NCBI GenBank assembly: GCA_035480615.1 | Contig: DATIHO010000149.1 | Location: 1-32,779, forward strand | Length of the DNA stretch: 32,779 nucleotides | Source: CAIPFQ01 sp035480615 | Lineage (GTDB): Bacteria > Chlamydiota > Chlamydiia > Chlamydiales > SM23-39 | Reading direction: 5' to 3' | Part shown: in pieces, positions 23,308 to 31,881 of the stretch | How the letters are laid out: each line of letters begins with the position of its first letter | Numbering within the stretch: the first letter of the stretch is position 1 | Program-made: the position numbers and the translations under genes | The notes under the pieces: generated by a model | What the model was told of the DNA's origin: nothing | The model's input: only the letters and a program-made list of their open reading frames with translations | Database searches by the model: none

Positions 23308-23952
23308 ATGCACACCAAAAACCATGGCGTCTTGCTTCACGCAATTCCATATTTAGGCAAGGGGTGTATTTTCAAGGTGTTTACAAAAGAAGCAGGCCTT
23401 ATCACCTTGATGTCAAAAAAACAATTGCTGTCTCCTTTTTGCATTGCTGAATGGGTGTATCAAAAAAAGAAAAGTGAAATTTTTAATTTGCTGGAAGGAT
23501 CTATCATTGACGGCCTTATCGAGTTGAGGCAATCGTACACCTCCATCCGCGCAGCCGGAAGCATCGCTCGCGATCTTCTTCGCACTCAATTGCCCTCGAA
23601 ATGCTCTCCTGCCCTTTATGATCTTTTCTGCAGTTTTTTAAAAAAAATAACTGTTTTTAAAAACCCTTTCATCTTGGCCGAGTGTTTTCGATTAAAACTA
23701 TTGATCCACGAAGGACTGCTTGCCCTTGCAACGAAATGCATTTATTGCAGCGAGGAACCCACGTTTCTTTCACAAGGAGAAAGCGTCTGCCCAAAACACG
23801 CTTCTTTGAACTCGATCCTCTTTTCCAGGGAGGAGTGGCTTATTCTGTATTGCCTTACATTTTCTCGAAAGTTCTCTCTTCTTGCAACACTCGATCTTCC
23901 CCCGTCCCTGGAAGAAAAAATCGCTTTATTATTCGAAGAACAGATTAGGTAA
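23308..23952 (+). CDS. recO: DNA repair protein RecO
   Basis: RecO loads RecA in the RecFOR recombination pathway. The 214-residue protein has the N-terminal OB-fold (HGVLLHAIPYLGKGCIFKVFTKEAGLITLMSK, in parts; residues 6-75), a helical middle and a C-terminal zinc-finger-like CIYCSEEP...SVCPKHA. It is on the short side for RecO. The order recO...yidD...pheT is the same as around CT470-CT475. The ATG at 23308 follows GAATGCT with no strong Shine-Dalgarno; the upstream 165-bp hairpin element may form part of its leader. Confidence 0.8.
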   Translation: MHTKNHGVLLHAIPYLGKGCIFKVFTKEAGLITLMSKKQLLSPFCIAEWVYQKKKSEIFNLLEGSIIDGLIELRQSYTSIRAAGSIARDLLRTQLPSKCSPALYDLFCSFLKKITVFKNPFILAECFRLKLLIHEGLLALATKCIYCSEEPTFLSQGESVCPKHASLNSILFSREEWLILYCLTFSRKFSLLATLDLPPSLEEKIALLFEEQIR

Positions 23953-23981
23953 CCTGAACCCAAAACTCAGGTTAAATAATT

Positions 23982-24053
23982 GCACCGAAAGGGACTCGAA
24001 CCCCTAACCGCTTGGTCCGAAGCCAAGTGCTCTATCCATTGAGCTATCGGTGC
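23982..24053 (-). tRNA. tRNA-Arg (anticodon UCG)
   Basis: A 72-nt cloverleaf on the minus strand: acceptor GCACCGA/TCGGTGC, D-arm GCTC/GAGC, anticodon stem CTTGG/CCAAG with loop CTTCGGA (anticodon TCG, reading CGA), 5-nt variable loop, T-arm with TTCGAGT. CCA is not encoded. Confidence 0.95.
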
Positions 24054-24067
24054 TGCGATCAAGAAAT

Positions 24068-24150
24068 GCGAAAGGGGGGACTCGAACCCCCATGAGAGTG
24101 AACCCGCTACCACCTCAAGGTAGTGCGTCTGCCAGTTTCGCCACTTTCGC
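24068..24150 (-). tRNA. tRNA-Leu (anticodon GAG)
   Basis: An 83-nt class II cloverleaf on the minus strand: acceptor GCGAAAG/CTTTCGC, anticodon stem CTACC/GGTAG with loop TTGAGGT (anticodon GAG), a long variable arm, and T-arm with GTTCGAGTCC. CCA is not encoded. It lies 14 nt upstream of the tRNA-Arg and is probably cotranscribed with it. Confidence 0.95.
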
Positions 24151-24206
24151 AAAAAGAACGAAAAACATTGTAACGCAATGGCCACTTCCAAACAAGATGT
24201 TGGGTA

Positions 24207-25889
24207 TTATTGACAAAACTCCCGAATCCAGGCATCAGAGCTGAGAGGCCTCCCCGTAACATGGGCGATCAATTCGTTCCAGCTCATTTTATTGCCTAAA
24301 GAAAATATCTTTTCCTGAAGAAATCGGCCTGCTTTTTCAGACGCCAGGGAAGAGGATCCCGTTTCCTGAGCAAGCGATTCCTGGATCGAAGAAGCGAACA
24401 TCTCCCCGAGAAGGTAGCTGAAGTAATAAACAGGAGCCAGGCCAATATGGTATTTGGCAGCCCAGTCCCACTTTCCCTGACGATCTTTCGGCGCACGGAT
24501 TTTTTGATATTTTTCGACAAGATGCCACCAAAGAGCATTGAGATCCTGATAAGGATCGCGATAGAGCTCGCTTTCAAAATGCGTCATAACCAAAACCCAT
24601 CTGCTGAAAATCAACTGCCGTCTTTGCAGACTCAGGTCTGCTTTTTTACAAAGAGGATCCTTTTCTTGAGACACGTTGAGAAGAGATTTCAAGGCATCGT
24701 AACGATAGGCTTGCCGGCCGGCAAAAAGAGCCATTGCCTCGGTGGGGATCATATGGGGAGGCTCTTTGAGAAGCCAGGGCAACTCAGGGCTCAACCCCAA
24801 TTCGTAAATCGCATGGCCCAGTTCATGTAAAATCGTTTCGAGCCATTTCATGGAATTTTTTATATTGTTCAGGGTCCTCACATCTCCTGTCCGGTTGATA
24901 TGAATGCAAAAAGCATGTTGATTTTTTCCCGGCCGTTCATACATATCGCTTCTTTGTAAAATAGAGTTCACGTCAATTCCCAGGTTGCGATAAAAATCGG
25001 CGCCTGCCTTCGAGACATCGACCTCGGCTACCAACTGATCCAACTCTTGAGTTCCAAGAGGGTCTTCTTGACCAAAGGGATCGGTCCAGGCCCAAGGTCC
25101 AAGCTCTGCAACAGGAACGCCAAAATCTTTGGACTGTTCCCTTTCGATTATTTCCATCAGTTTGGCATATGCTGCTTCCGATTGTCGGGCAAGCCCGTCC
25201 AATGTTTTTAAGAGCCACTCTGCATCGACTTCTTGCAAATCGAGCTGCATTTGAAAGTAGTCGGAGTAGCCAAGCGACGAGGCCGCCTGATTGCGCAAAT
25301 GGACAAGATCCAAAATGGGCGCGGCTAAAACTTCACCAATTTTTTTCGAAGCATCCCACGCCATTTTCCGTTTCTGGGGCGACTTTTCGTTTTTCAAAAT
25401 GTCCCGGATCTCATTTTCACTCACAGCCCGCCCCCCAATTTGAGGACGAAATGCTGCATAACGCATGGAAAGCATCGCCTCTTTTTGAGAAATTGCCTGC
25501 AAAAGAGCTTGCGGAATCTGGTTTTGTTTGAACGCGCGAAGGAGAACATTGAGCTGCCGCTTTAAAAGAGGATCTGTGATTGCTGGATCTTTTTCCCACA
25601 TTAACAGATTTTGATAGGTCTCAGGATTGCTAAATAAAATCTTTAATTCCGTATCAAGATCCGCTTTGAGATCGGCGGCGTCGGGAGATCCGGTCGTTTC
25701 CAAAATCCAAACAGCTTTATTGAGCTGCGTCGATTTATTGGCAACTTGCGGAACAAATTCTTCCAGGAAGGTGGAAAATGGGTGATTTGTCATGGTAAAC
25801 ATGTCCTTGGCATATAAATTTTCGCAAAAAAAAGATAAGATAATGAATAGGGATAAAATCATGAAATGGATCCTTCTTTTTTTCATCAA
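24207..25889 (-). CDS. Secreted zinc metallopeptidase, M2-like (peptidyl-dipeptidase family)
   Basis: 560 residues with a signal peptide (KKRRIHFMILSLFIILSFFC..LYAKD), so a periplasmic or exported enzyme. The zinc site is HELGH at 355-359 with the third ligand Glu384 in MIPTEAMALFAGR; the preceding DVRTLNNIKNSMKWLETIL is typical of bacterial M2-like (ACE-type) or M3-like gluzincins. Substrates are probably oligopeptides. Start: the ATG at 25889 keeps the positive n-region but overlaps the divergent yidD start by 29 nt; the ATG at 25862 has an AAGGA Shine-Dalgarno but loses the KKRR. I prefer 25889 (or 25886) because of the signal peptide. The tRNA-Leu gene lies 56 nt beyond its stop. Confidence 0.85.
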   Translation of the reverse strand: MMKKRRIHFMILSLFIILSFFCENLYAKDMFTMTNHPFSTFLEEFVPQVANKSTQLNKAVWILETTGSPDAADLKADLDTELKILFSNPETYQNLLMWEKDPAITDPLLKRQLNVLLRAFKQNQIPQALLQAISQKEAMLSMRYAAFRPQIGGRAVSENEIRDILKNEKSPQKRKMAWDASKKIGEVLAAPILDLVHLRNQAASSLGYSDYFQMQLDLQEVDAEWLLKTLDGLARQSEAAYAKLMEIIEREQSKDFGVPVAELGPWAWTDPFGQEDPLGTQELDQLVAEVDVSKAGADFYRNLGIDVNSILQRSDMYERPGKNQHAFCIHINRTGDVRTLNNIKNSMKWLETILHELGHAIYELGLSPELPWLLKEPPHMIPTEAMALFAGRQAYRYDALKSLLNVSQEKDPLCKKADLSLQRRQLIFSRWVLVMTHFESELYRDPYQDLNALWWHLVEKYQKIRAPKDRQGKWDWAAKYHIGLAPVYYFSYLLGEMFASSIQESLAQETGSSSLASEKAGRFLQEKIFSLGNKMSWNELIAHVTGRPLSSDAWIREFCQ

Positions 25890-26070
25890 ATGTTACAAAG
25901 CGGCGATCAGCCCTTTCATTGGCCATTCATGCCGTTTTTTCCCTACCTGCTCCGAATATGCGTTGCAAGCGATTGAAAAACACGGCGCATGCAAAGGCGC
26001 GCTTCTTGCCGTGCAAAGAATTGCAAAATGCCATCCTTTTCATTCCGGGGGCTGCGATCCGGTGCCTTAG
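25861..26070 (+). CDS. yidD: Membrane protein insertion efficiency factor YidD
   Basis: A small (69-residue) inner-membrane-associated protein of the DUF37/YidD family that assists YidC-dependent insertion. The full signature is visible: FIKCYKAAISPFIGHSCRFFPTCSEYALQAIEKHGACKG...RIAKCHPFHSGGCDPVP (in parts). The frame is open further upstream, but the ATG at 25861 (MKWILLFF) gives the normal N-terminus. It overlaps the 5' end of the leftward peptidase gene, so the two share a very short divergent start region. Confidence 0.93.
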   Translation: MKWILLFFIKCYKAAISPFIGHSCRFFPTCSEYALQAIEKHGACKGALLAVQRIAKCHPFHSGGCDPVP

Positions 26071-26092
26071 AATAGCGTCTCAGAACAGCTTC

Positions 26093-27250
26093 TCAAGGGA
26101 TACGCAGCACCATGCCAGGCAAAAGCCGGTCTTGCTCCAAGCCGTTATGCTGAATTAAATCCTCCACTTTTACTTTATATTGGCGGGAAATCTTCCAAAG
26201 ATTTTCCCCTTCCTGAACAATATGCTCTTGAAACCGGGGAGCCTGAATGGACAGAAGAGAGGCCGGTTGCGACCCAAAATGGACGCGAGCCTCATTTAAA
26301 TCAAAGGAAGAAGGGGGAATCTCTCCTGCAAAAGCGTACAGTTTTTTGCTTGCCGCCTGCAAAACCGCGTCTTTACGAAGCGAATCAAGCAGTTCTTTAC
26401 AAAATCGCTCCGCCGTTTCTGTTTTTTCCTGCAAAAGATCGAGCAGGAGCAAAATGGCTTCATCTGCAAGTCTTGTCTTGGAAAAAGCAAAATCAGTGCG
26501 TAAGAGCAATTGGGCAGCAGTCGGCGAATGATGGGCAAAATAAGAGAGAAGAAGGGCGCGCCTTTTCTCTACGGACAAATCCAATATTTTTTTCTGTTCA
26601 TTGGCGAAATCTTGAAGAATTTCCCAAGGTCCTTCCAATACTAAATCCAAAAGGGTATCAGGAGCCTCTTGACAATTTGTTTTTTGAAAAAGGATCTGAA
26701 TCGAATGAAATTCGGCAGTAGCAAAAAACGCCTCGACCAGACTTTTTTCAAAAAAGCCTTTTTGTCGATTGGCCAACCCTAAAAAAAGCCCTTTGGAAGT
26801 CAAGGGCCAGGTTTCCTGATACCCATAGCGAATGATGGCTTCATAGTGTTCATCTGTGAGATTGGGGTAAAGCTCGATGGACTTTTGTGGGGAAAGGCAA
26901 AGGGTTCTTTTCTGCAAGGGAAGAGAAGCCAATGCTTTTTCCAAATTAAAATAATGCGCTCCAACTAAAGCAGCCAGGGCAAGATCCCGTTTCAAATAGC
27001 CGTCTTCCACAGGATCGTGATTTGTCAGGCAGACGAGAAGCTCAGAAAAAGAAAATTTTAGCATTTCTTCAAGCATGTGCGCATTCGATAACACTGAGGA
27101 TTCCTCTTCCAGTTTCGCGAAAATCAAAGGCGTTGCCTCTTTTTCTAAAACAGACAAAATAAAAGCCAAACCCAGTCCAATATTCAATGCGGCGCTGAAA
27201 ATCAAAGCGACCGTCAAAATTCTGAATTTATTCCATCGACGCCTTTCCAT
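26093..27250 (-). CDS. LysM-domain protein with N-terminal membrane anchor
   Basis: 385 residues: a positively charged N-terminus and one hydrophobic segment (RILTVALIFSAALNIGLGLAFIL in parts, about 10-32), a long helical middle without recognised domain, and a C-terminal LysM (about 341-385: HIVQEGENLWKISRQYKVKVEDLIQHNGLEQ..LLPGMVLRIP, in parts). LysM binds peptidoglycan or related glycans, so the protein is likely anchored in the inner membrane and reaches the periplasm. It sits between yidD and pheT as CT474 does in C. trachomatis (from memory). The region before its start is 55 nt and is shared with the divergent pheT. Confidence 0.8.
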   Translation of the reverse strand: MERRRWNKFRILTVALIFSAALNIGLGLAFILSVLEKEATPLIFAKLEEESSVLSNAHMLEEMLKFSFSELLVCLTNHDPVEDGYLKRDLALAALVGAHYFNLEKALASLPLQKRTLCLSPQKSIELYPNLTDEHYEAIIRYGYQETWPLTSKGLFLGLANRQKGFFEKSLVEAFFATAEFHSIQILFQKTNCQEAPDTLLDLVLEGPWEILQDFANEQKKILDLSVEKRRALLLSYFAHHSPTAAQLLLRTDFAFSKTRLADEAILLLLDLLQEKTETAERFCKELLDSLRKDAVLQAASKKLYAFAGEIPPSSFDLNEARVHFGSQPASLLSIQAPRFQEHIVQEGENLWKISRQYKVKVEDLIQHNGLEQDRLLPGMVLRIP

Positions 27251-27305
27251 AACTGATGAAAATATAGGTTTTCTGGAAATTTGAAAAGAGATAGATTATC
27301 CCCGT

Positions 27306-29660
27306 ATGAAAGTCCCCCTATCGCTCATCCAGTCTTTTATCGACATCGATCTGCCGGCCGCCCAAATCGCCTCCTTATTAACCTTTCTCGGAATCGAGGT
27401 GGATGCGATTGAAAACGAACATCCCTCTTTTGCTGGTGTTGTCGCAGCCGAAATCCTCTCGTGCGCTCCTCATCCCAACGCGTCGAAATTGCAGATCGCG
27501 CAAGTCAGCGATGGCAAAGAAATTCTGCAAATTGTTTGCGGAGCGCCAAATTGCCGGCCAGGAATGAAAAGCGCGCTTGCACCACCCGGCACTTTGTTAC
27601 AGGGGAAAAAAATTGAAAAAGTCGAGATCCGGGGAGTGACTTCTTCCGGTATGCTATGCAGCGAAGACGAACTGGGGATTGCCGCCATAAACGACGGGAT
27701 CATCGAACTGCCAGAAAATATCGCAGCGGGCGCGAGTTTAGTCCCTTATCTTTGGGATCCTGTTTTTGTGATTTCTCTGACGCCGAATCTCGGTCATTGC
27801 ATGAGCGCTTTAGGAATCGCCCGCGAGCTCTCCGCCCGCTTGCAAAAACCGCTCCGTCCTTTACCGCGTCATACACCGCAACATGCAAAAATACAATTCA
27901 AGGTATCCCAACCTCCCTCTTCCCTTTGCTCCAGATACATAGGAAGAGTCATCGAAAACGTATCTATCGCCCCTTCCCCGTTTTGGATGCAGAGACAGCT
28001 CCTTTCGTGTGGATTTACTCCGATTTGCAATGCTGTTGACATCACTAATTATATCCTCATTAAATTCGGCCAGCCCCTGCACGTCTTTGACAGAGACAAA
28101 CTGGAAGGCGCCACTCTCTTTGTAGAAGCGGCCTCCGCTGCTGAAGCCTTCTTGGGGCTTGACGGAGTGCAAAGAGAAGCGCCCATTGGAGCCATTCTCA
28201 TTGCCGACAGCCAGGGAACAGTGGCAATCGGCGGCATCATGGGAGGGGCAAGGAGCGCCGTTTCCAAGGAGACAAAAAATCTATTTTTTGAAGCAGCGAT
28301 TTTCGATCCGGGAACGATTCGTCAGACTTCCAAAAAATTAGGACTGAGAACCGAAAGTTCGCAACGCTTTGAAAAAGGGGTCGATCCAATTGGGATAGAC
28401 AATGCGATTGACGCTGCCTGCTCTTTGGCAATGGATCTTTGCAAGGGCCGATTTGCTGGAGAGATAGATTGGAAAACGGAACTTCAACCACGCCAAATCC
28501 ATTGCCGTCCTGAAAGAATCAATCAGTTGCTTGGCACACGCCTATCGATCACTGAAATGGAAGAGATCTTTCATCGCTTGCAATTTCAAACAGATCAAGA
28601 AAAAAATGAAACGCTTTTTGTCCATGTCCCCTTTTTCCGTTCCGATATTGTCGAGGAGATCGATCTGGCAGAGGAGGTCGCGAGAATCTACGGATACAAC
28701 CATTTTGAAAGGCCTTCACCTAAAAGCGCCCCGTCTCAAATTCCGCATGACCCAATGTATCTTTTTGAAAAAAAAATTCGAGAGCGGCTTGTTGGATTCG
28801 GTCTGCAGGAATTTCTAAATTCCGATTTAATCAGCAAAAAATTAGCGCAAGCGGCGCTTGAATGGATCCGTCCTGGAGCGGCTCCTTTGAGAGCAGTGTA
28901 TGCAAAAACAGAAGAATATTCCGTACTTCGCCCCTCGCTTCTTCCGGGTCTTTTGCAAAGGTCCCAAATCAATTTCAACCATAAAAACCAGACTCTGGCA
29001 GCATTTGAAATCGGCAGAATCCATTTTCTCCAAAATAATGAGCTGATCGAAGAACCCATGACGGCTTTAATTCTCAGCGGCAACAACCGCCCTTCGCATT
29101 GGAGCCAAAAACCCATGGAATTCGATTTTTTCGATTTGAAGGGGTATCTGGAGAATTTATTCGATGCTATACATCTCCCCTTCTTTACATTCTCCCCATC
29201 GCAGCATCTTACCTTCCATCCAGGAAGGCAGGCCGATATTTTTTGCAATGAGCAGCGGATCGGTTCTTTTGGCGAGGTTCATCCAACCCTTCTCGAAATG
29301 TTTGAAATCAAGCAGCGCATTTTCTATGCAGAGATGAACTTGCATCTCATGCTGCAGCAGGTCCGCAGCCAAATCAAGATGAAGCCCCTTTCGCAATTTC
29401 CTTCTTCGGACAGAGATTGGACGGTATCCCTGCTTTCCTCTTCCTTAATTCAAACAATTTTTGACGCGATCCGCTCTACTCCCGCGCTCCTTTTGGAAAA
29501 AGTGGAATTAATTGATCTTTACATGCTTGAGAATGGAGAAAAGAAAAACGCAACCTTTCGCTTTACCTATCGCGACCCGCTAAAAACCATCTCTTTTGAG
29601 GAAGTTGAAGCCACTCATGCAAAACTCATCCGCTCAATTGAACAATTTCTGGCCAAATAA
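27306..29660 (+). CDS. pheT: Phenylalanine--tRNA ligase beta subunit
   Basis: Structural and tRNA-binding subunit of the alpha2-beta2 PheRS, 784 residues, full length. Domain order: N-terminal part (KVPLSLIQSFIDIDLP), EMAP/tRNA-binding OB fold (about 40-150: HPNASKLQIAQVSDG, SSGMLCSEDELGI), B3/4 editing domain (about 210-370; LDGVQREAPIGAILIAD, TVAIGGIMGG), B5 (about 400-465), synthetase-like core, and FDX-ACB anticodon-binding domain (about 695-784, SQFPSSDRDWTVSL). pheS is not in the window; Chlamydiae keep the two apart. ATG at 27306, no strong Shine-Dalgarno. Confidence 0.97.
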   Translation: MKVPLSLIQSFIDIDLPAAQIASLLTFLGIEVDAIENEHPSFAGVVAAEILSCAPHPNASKLQIAQVSDGKEILQIVCGAPNCRPGMKSALAPPGTLLQGKKIEKVEIRGVTSSGMLCSEDELGIAAINDGIIELPENIAAGASLVPYLWDPVFVISLTPNLGHCMSALGIARELSARLQKPLRPLPRHTPQHAKIQFKVSQPPSSLCSRYIGRVIENVSIAPSPFWMQRQLLSCGFTPICNAVDITNYILIKFGQPLHVFDRDKLEGATLFVEAASAAEAFLGLDGVQREAPIGAILIADSQGTVAIGGIMGGARSAVSKETKNLFFEAAIFDPGTIRQTSKKLGLRTESSQRFEKGVDPIGIDNAIDAACSLAMDLCKGRFAGEIDWKTELQPRQIHCRPERINQLLGTRLSITEMEEIFHRLQFQTDQEKNETLFVHVPFFRSDIVEEIDLAEEVARIYGYNHFERPSPKSAPSQIPHDPMYLFEKKIRERLVGFGLQEFLNSDLISKKLAQAALEWIRPGAAPLRAVYAKTEEYSVLRPSLLPGLLQRSQINFNHKNQTLAAFEIGRIHFLQNNELIEEPMTALILSGNNRPSHWSQKPMEFDFFDLKGYLENLFDAIHLPFFTFSPSQHLTFHPGRQADIFCNEQRIGSFGEVHPTLLEMFEIKQRIFYAEMNLHLMLQQVRSQIKMKPLSQFPSSDRDWTVSLLSSSLIQTIFDAIRSTPALLLEKVELIDLYMLENGEKKNATFRFTYRDPLKTISFEEVEATHAKLIRSIEQFLAK

Positions 29661-29667
29661 TACCTTT

Positions 29668-30114
29668 CTACCCAGAGGATCGTTGAATGTTGCCATAGTT
29701 CTTCTTATTGGAACAATGTTTACAACGGTAGAAAAGATAGTTCGAGTGTCTGACCTTACGCCATATCCGAGTAGTTTTTGTATTCTCGCATGCATCGCAT
29801 CGTCTCTTTACTTTTGGCCGAAGCCTGGCGACAGAAGATGATGACAAAGCAGCGCCGTCCCCTTGATCTGCTTGCCTCTCAGAAACTGGGGATATAATAG
29901 CAACATCTTTGTTATATAAATCTGGATGCTTAGCAAGAAAAATAGAGCGCAATGGCTTGCCCTCCTTATCATACTCTGTATACGGTCGATTTTTGAGAGC
30001 GACCTCGTAAAATAATGGAAAAATCGTGTCTTTCTGTTGATCTGCCCCTGCTTGAAGGGGGGCTTCAGGGGCAAGATGATATTGAGGTGCATTCCGATTA
30101 AAATTTACTGACAT
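29668..30114 (-). CDS. GATA-like zinc-finger protein, one finger
   Basis: 148 residues, not similar to a standard bacterial family I know. N-terminus MSVNFNRNAPQYHLAPEAPLQAGADQQ (in parts) is shared with the next gene; the middle is low-complexity. The C-terminus holds Cys106-x2-Cys109-x21-Cys131-x2-Cys134 with T-K-T-T-R-I-W-R-K after the first pair, then NYGNIQR. The layout C-x2-C..T..T..W+..C-x2-C is that of eukaryotic GATA-type fingers, with a slightly longer loop (17-20 is usual). An in-frame TAA just upstream fixes the start at MSVNF. It converges on pheT with 7 nt between stops. A host-nucleus or DNA-binding role is inference. Confidence 0.65.
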   Translation of the reverse strand: MSVNFNRNAPQYHLAPEAPLQAGADQQKDTIFPLFYEVALKNRPYTEYDKEGKPLRSIFLAKHPDLYNKDVAIISPVSERQADQGDGAALSSSSVARLRPKVKRRCDACENTKTTRIWRKVRHSNYLFYRCKHCSNKKNYGNIQRSSG

Positions 30115-30138
30115 TGAAATTTACCCATATGAAGATGT

Positions 30139-30654
30139 TTATGTATTACCAGGAGGTCGTTGAATGTTGCCATAGTTCCGAGTGTTGTAACAGCTTGGGC
30201 AACGGTAGAGACGAGGTTTCGAGTATCGGATCGAGTGCCATATACCGGTTTGTATTTGCTCGCATGCATCGCATTTTCTCGTCATTATTAGAGAGGTTTT
30301 CGTTCCAAGAGGCGTTCTCTGAATGTCGCCATAGTTCTTAGTATTGGAACAGGGTGCACAACGGTAGACAGGAGGGTTCGAGCGCATGACTTTATGCCAT
30401 ATCTCAGCAGTTTTTATTTTCCTGCATGCAGCGCAGCGCATCGTCACTAAAGAATCGTTTTGAATCACGGCGACAGAACGTGGTGACAAAGGAGCGCCAT
30501 CCCATGTAGCGCCATCCCATTGATTTACTTGTTGCTCAGAAACTGAGGGTATAATAGCAGCATCTTCATCAGACTGTTGATCTGCCCTTGCCTGAAGGGG
30601 TGCTTCAGGGACAAAGTGACATTGAAATGTATTCCGATTAAAATTTACTGACAT
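30139..30654 (-). CDS. GATA-like zinc-finger protein, two fingers
   Basis: Tandem paralogue of the gene at 29668. The frame is open to an ATG at 30681, but the equivalent region of the paralogue contains a stop, so I use the ATG of MSVNFNRN at 30654 (171 residues). Finger 1 is Cys74/77/99/102 (CAACRKIKTAEIWHKV...RCAPC), finger 2 is Cys128/131/152/155 (CDACEQIQTGIWHSI...RCPSC), each followed by NYG[DN]IQR. The linker between fingers is about 25 residues. A short duplicated WDGA (GATWDGAP) precedes finger 1. Finger number thus varies between the paralogues, implying module duplication or loss. No signal peptide. Confidence 0.65.
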   Translation of the reverse strand: MSVNFNRNTFQCHFVPEAPLQARADQQSDEDAAIIPSVSEQQVNQWDGATWDGAPLSPRSVAVIQNDSLVTMRCAACRKIKTAEIWHKVMRSNPPVYRCAPCSNTKNYGDIQRTPLGTKTSLIMTRKCDACEQIQTGIWHSIRYSKPRLYRCPSCYNTRNYGNIQRPPGNT

Positions 30655-30705
30655 TGAGATTTGCCCATATGAAGATGCCAACTGACAACGACTCTATCAT
30701 AATAA

Positions 30706-30733
30706 TCTATAATATTGAAAATTTTCTTGCCAA
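30706..30733 (-). promoter_or_regulatory. Candidate promoter for the zinc-finger gene pair
   Basis: On the minus strand: TTGGCA (30733-30728), 16-nt spacer, TATAGA (30711-30706). It lies about 50 nt before the start codon at 30654. The shared leader of the two paralogues (CATCTTCATATGGG) follows it. Not conserved in another copy, so weak. Confidence 0.3.
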
Positions 30734-30802
30734 ATGAATCATTGATAGGCTAAGATCGCTTGAGAATTGGATGCATTGCATCCGGAAAAGTTGAGGATTT
30801 CC

Positions 30803-31792
30803 ATGAAACGTTTTGCTCCATTCATCGCTGTCTTGTTTGCGGCATCTTGCCAAACGACTTCTTCACCCGAACAAATTGTATCGCAGAAATACGTACATAA
30901 ATATGGCTTCGACCTTACCGCGGAAGAATGGGATCAGAGATTGCAAGACGGCCAAGTCATTGCGACTTTAAAAAATGGAGTGACTTTGATCCAAACCTAC
31001 GAAAATGGGAATCTCCATGGTCCTACCACCTCCACTTTTCCAAACAGCCCGACTGTTGAAAAAATCCTTCTGTACGATCAGGGAAATTTGCTCAAGGAAA
31101 CCATCCAGGATATGCACGGCGTTCCGATTCAGGAAGAAGTATACGAATTTGACGATCGGGTCATCCATACGTCCTGGAGCGATAAAGGAACCCCGCTCAG
31201 CGTGGAAGAATATCGTGGAAAACTCCTTGTAGACGGAAAATATTATTCCCTTGATCACGATCTGGAGGGCCGAGTAGAAAATGGGCATGGGCATCGGGCA
31301 AAACGGGACCGTTTTGGCCTTTTGATTTCCCGGGACCAAATTGAAAACGGGATCCTTGCCTCAAGGACAACTTACCATCCAAATGGCCAGATCCACACGA
31401 TTTCCCATTATGATGATTACGCTTTACATGGCGATCAGAAAAAATTCACCAGCTTGGGAAGGCCCCTTATGACTCTACATTGGGATCACGGCATTCTTGA
31501 TGGGACGAAAACTGTTTATCGCAATGGATTGAAAGTGGCGGAAATTCCTTATGTGCAAGGAAAAAAACACGGGATTGAATACCACTATGATGACTTGGCA
31601 AATTTAATCGCTGAAATCACATGGCGCAATGACAAAAAACATGGTTGTTCAAAGTTTTATACAGAAGACAGTGAAGAGACGAGATGGTTCTTCGATAATT
31701 TGACTGTCTCTTCCGCAAAGTTTGAATTATTGGAAAATCGTGAAAGAATGATCGCGGAATTCAAGCAAGCGGACAACTTTTTTGATGAATAA
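30803..31792 (+). CDS. MORN-like repeat lipoprotein (CT476-like)
   Basis: 329 residues. The ATG at 30803, with GAGG 7 nt upstream, gives MKRFAPFIAVLFAASC, a lipoprotein signal with Cys at residue 16; an upstream in-frame start at 30767 would spoil it. The rest contains degenerate MORN/YwqK-type beta repeats: ENGNLHGP, YDQGNLLKE, YHPNGQIHTISHYDDYALHGDQKKF, GILDGTKTVYRNGLKV and VQGKKHGIEYHY (in parts). Such repeats are common in chlamydial outer-surface or periplasmic lipoproteins, function unknown. Its place after pheT matches CT476 (from memory), with the zinc-finger pair inserted between. Confidence 0.8.
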   Translation: MKRFAPFIAVLFAASCQTTSSPEQIVSQKYVHKYGFDLTAEEWDQRLQDGQVIATLKNGVTLIQTYENGNLHGPTTSTFPNSPTVEKILLYDQGNLLKETIQDMHGVPIQEEVYEFDDRVIHTSWSDKGTPLSVEEYRGKLLVDGKYYSLDHDLEGRVENGHGHRAKRDRFGLLISRDQIENGILASRTTYHPNGQIHTISHYDDYALHGDQKKFTSLGRPLMTLHWDHGILDGTKTVYRNGLKVAEIPYVQGKKHGIEYHYDDLANLIAEITWRNDKKHGCSKFYTEDSEETRWFFDNLTVSSAKFELLENRERMIAEFKQADNFFDE

Positions 31793-31881
31793 TACCAATC
31801 GCAAACAGCATAGTATTCATCCAATACAATGCAAAATCCAGCCGTTGAGATGCGCGCGATTTTTCCGAAAGAATGCGCGGG

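Noticed and set aside
23059..23340. A 93-codon leftward frame between the transporter gene and recO
   Set aside because: It spans the MITE-like hairpin and the recO start; its composition is dictated by the palindrome.
29808..30092. A 94-codon leftward frame overlapping the one-finger gene
   Set aside because: Out of frame with the conserved paired-Cys coding sequence that is shared with the adjacent paralogue.
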